Below are positions 5,525 through 5,949 of a stretch of 5,949 nucleotides of DNA, piece after piece; within the stretch, counting starts at the first letter, position 1, and each line of letters opens with the position of its first letter. Both the position numbers and the translations under genes were made by a program. Under the pieces are notes generated by a model. It did not search any database. It was not told where the DNA came from and saw only the letters and a list, made by a program, of their open reading frames with translations. Location of the stretch: assembly GCA_003453215.1 (NCBI GenBank), contig DMMB01000069.1, forward strand, positions 668 to 6,616, in the 5' to 3' direction. This DNA is from Oscillospiraceae bacterium. Its GTDB lineage: Bacteria > Bacillota > Clostridia > Oscillospirales > Ruminococcaceae.

Positions 5525-5949
5525 ATGCTGGGAGAAAATATCCGGGCCCTGCGGAAAGCCCGGGGGCTTTCTCAACAGGAGTTGGCAGAGCAGCTGCACG
5601 TGGTGCGGCAAACGGTAAGCAAATGGGAACAGGGGCTTTCGGTGCCGGATGCCGATATGCTGGTGCGACTGGCGGAATGTCTGGAAGTTTCCGTAGAGGA
5701 GCTGCTGGGCTCCCCCAAGCCGGAAAGTACCGCTCCACTGGAACCACAGGCGATTCTGGCGGATAAACTGGGCGCCCTCACCGGCCAGCTGGCGGAACAG
5801 AATCACCGGCGACGCCGCTTCTGGAAATGGGTTGCCATTGTGGCCGGGGTGTGTGCCCTGTTGCTGCTGCCGCAGCTGGGGGTCGCCCTCTTTATGCTGG
5901 GCATTGGGCTGCCCATCGATAGCAGCATCGGGATCATCGGCGGGGCCGA
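5525..5949 (+). CDS. XRE-family transcriptional regulator with C-terminal membrane segment (partial)
   Basis: The gene begins at ATG 5525, six bases after AGGAGG (5513-5518), and runs off the window with 141 residues visible. Residues 3-60 form a helix-turn-helix domain of the Cro/C1 (XRE) type. LSQQELAEQL (15-24) is the first helix of the motif, VVRQTVSKWEQG (26-37) is the recognition helix with its typical W-E-x-G ending, and SVPDADMLVRLAECLEVSVEELLG completes the fold. A Pro/Glu-rich linker (about 63-75) and a helix (about 76-93) lead to a basic RRRR stretch (95-98). A strongly hydrophobic segment (about 102-128) follows and is probably a membrane anchor with the DNA-binding domain in the cytoplasm. 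Such membrane-tethered XRE proteins are common in clostridia, often in small operons. It diverges from tspO and shares a palindrome with it. The signal sensed, and the remainder of the protein, cannot be seen. Confidence 0.9.
   Translation, partial: MLGENIRALRKARGLSQQELAEQLHVVRQTVSKWEQGLSVPDADMLVRLAECLEVSVEELLGSPKPESTAPLEPQAILADKLGALTGQLAEQNHRRRRFWKWVAIVAGVCALLLLPQLGVALFMLGIGLPIDSSIGIIGGA

Noticed and set aside
5024..5806. 260-codon minus-strand frame overlapping tspO and the XRE gene.
   Set aside because: It reads through the divergent promoter region and is out of frame with both well-supported genes; the peptide has no domain features.

Overview
The window looks like a chromosomal segment from a moderately GC-rich Firmicute, most likely a clostridial gut-type lineage such as Oscillospiraceae. 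This rests on strong AAAGGAG/GGAGGTGATC ribosome-binding sites, intrinsic terminators with U tracts, a membrane-anchored XRE regulator, a lipoprotein with a Gram-positive-style signal, and clostridial-looking MATE and TspO proteins. The taxonomic call is an inference from style, not from a marker gene.

Layout, left to right. The 3' end of trmO (tRNA m6t6A37 methyltransferase) occupies 1-294. A hairpin-containing gap leads to a complete patatin-like phospholipase (402-1562). A 238-base gap follows. It carries an inverted repeat, a promoter with a perfect TATAAT, and a leader of about 130 nt with several possible stems. After it comes a two-gene unit: a MATE-family efflux pump that starts at TTG (1801-3177), overlapping by ATGA with a small lipoprotein of unknown function (3174-3656). 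The unit is closed by a strong intrinsic terminator (3671-3697). Next is a membrane-anchored Ntn hydrolase of the choloylglycine hydrolase / penicillin acylase / C45 group (3767-4876). A bidirectional terminator (4889-4914) separates it from a convergent TspO/MBR protein on the minus strand (4924-5391). The tspO gene diverges from an XRE-family regulator with a C-terminal membrane segment, which runs off the right edge (5525-5949). Their shared 133-base region holds promoter elements for both genes and an 18-bp near-perfect palindrome.

How the genes relate. The pump and lipoprotein are very likely translated together. The XRE regulator and tspO share a control region and may be functionally linked. 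The patatin, MATE pump, acylase-like hydrolase and TspO could all act on amphipathic or membrane-active molecules, but nothing in the sequence proves a common pathway. I see no mobile element, CRISPR array, rRNA or tRNA gene. I found no convincing new multi-gene system. The most notable points are the anchored Gly-Cys Ntn hydrolase, the coupled lipoprotein, and the structured leader of the pump gene.
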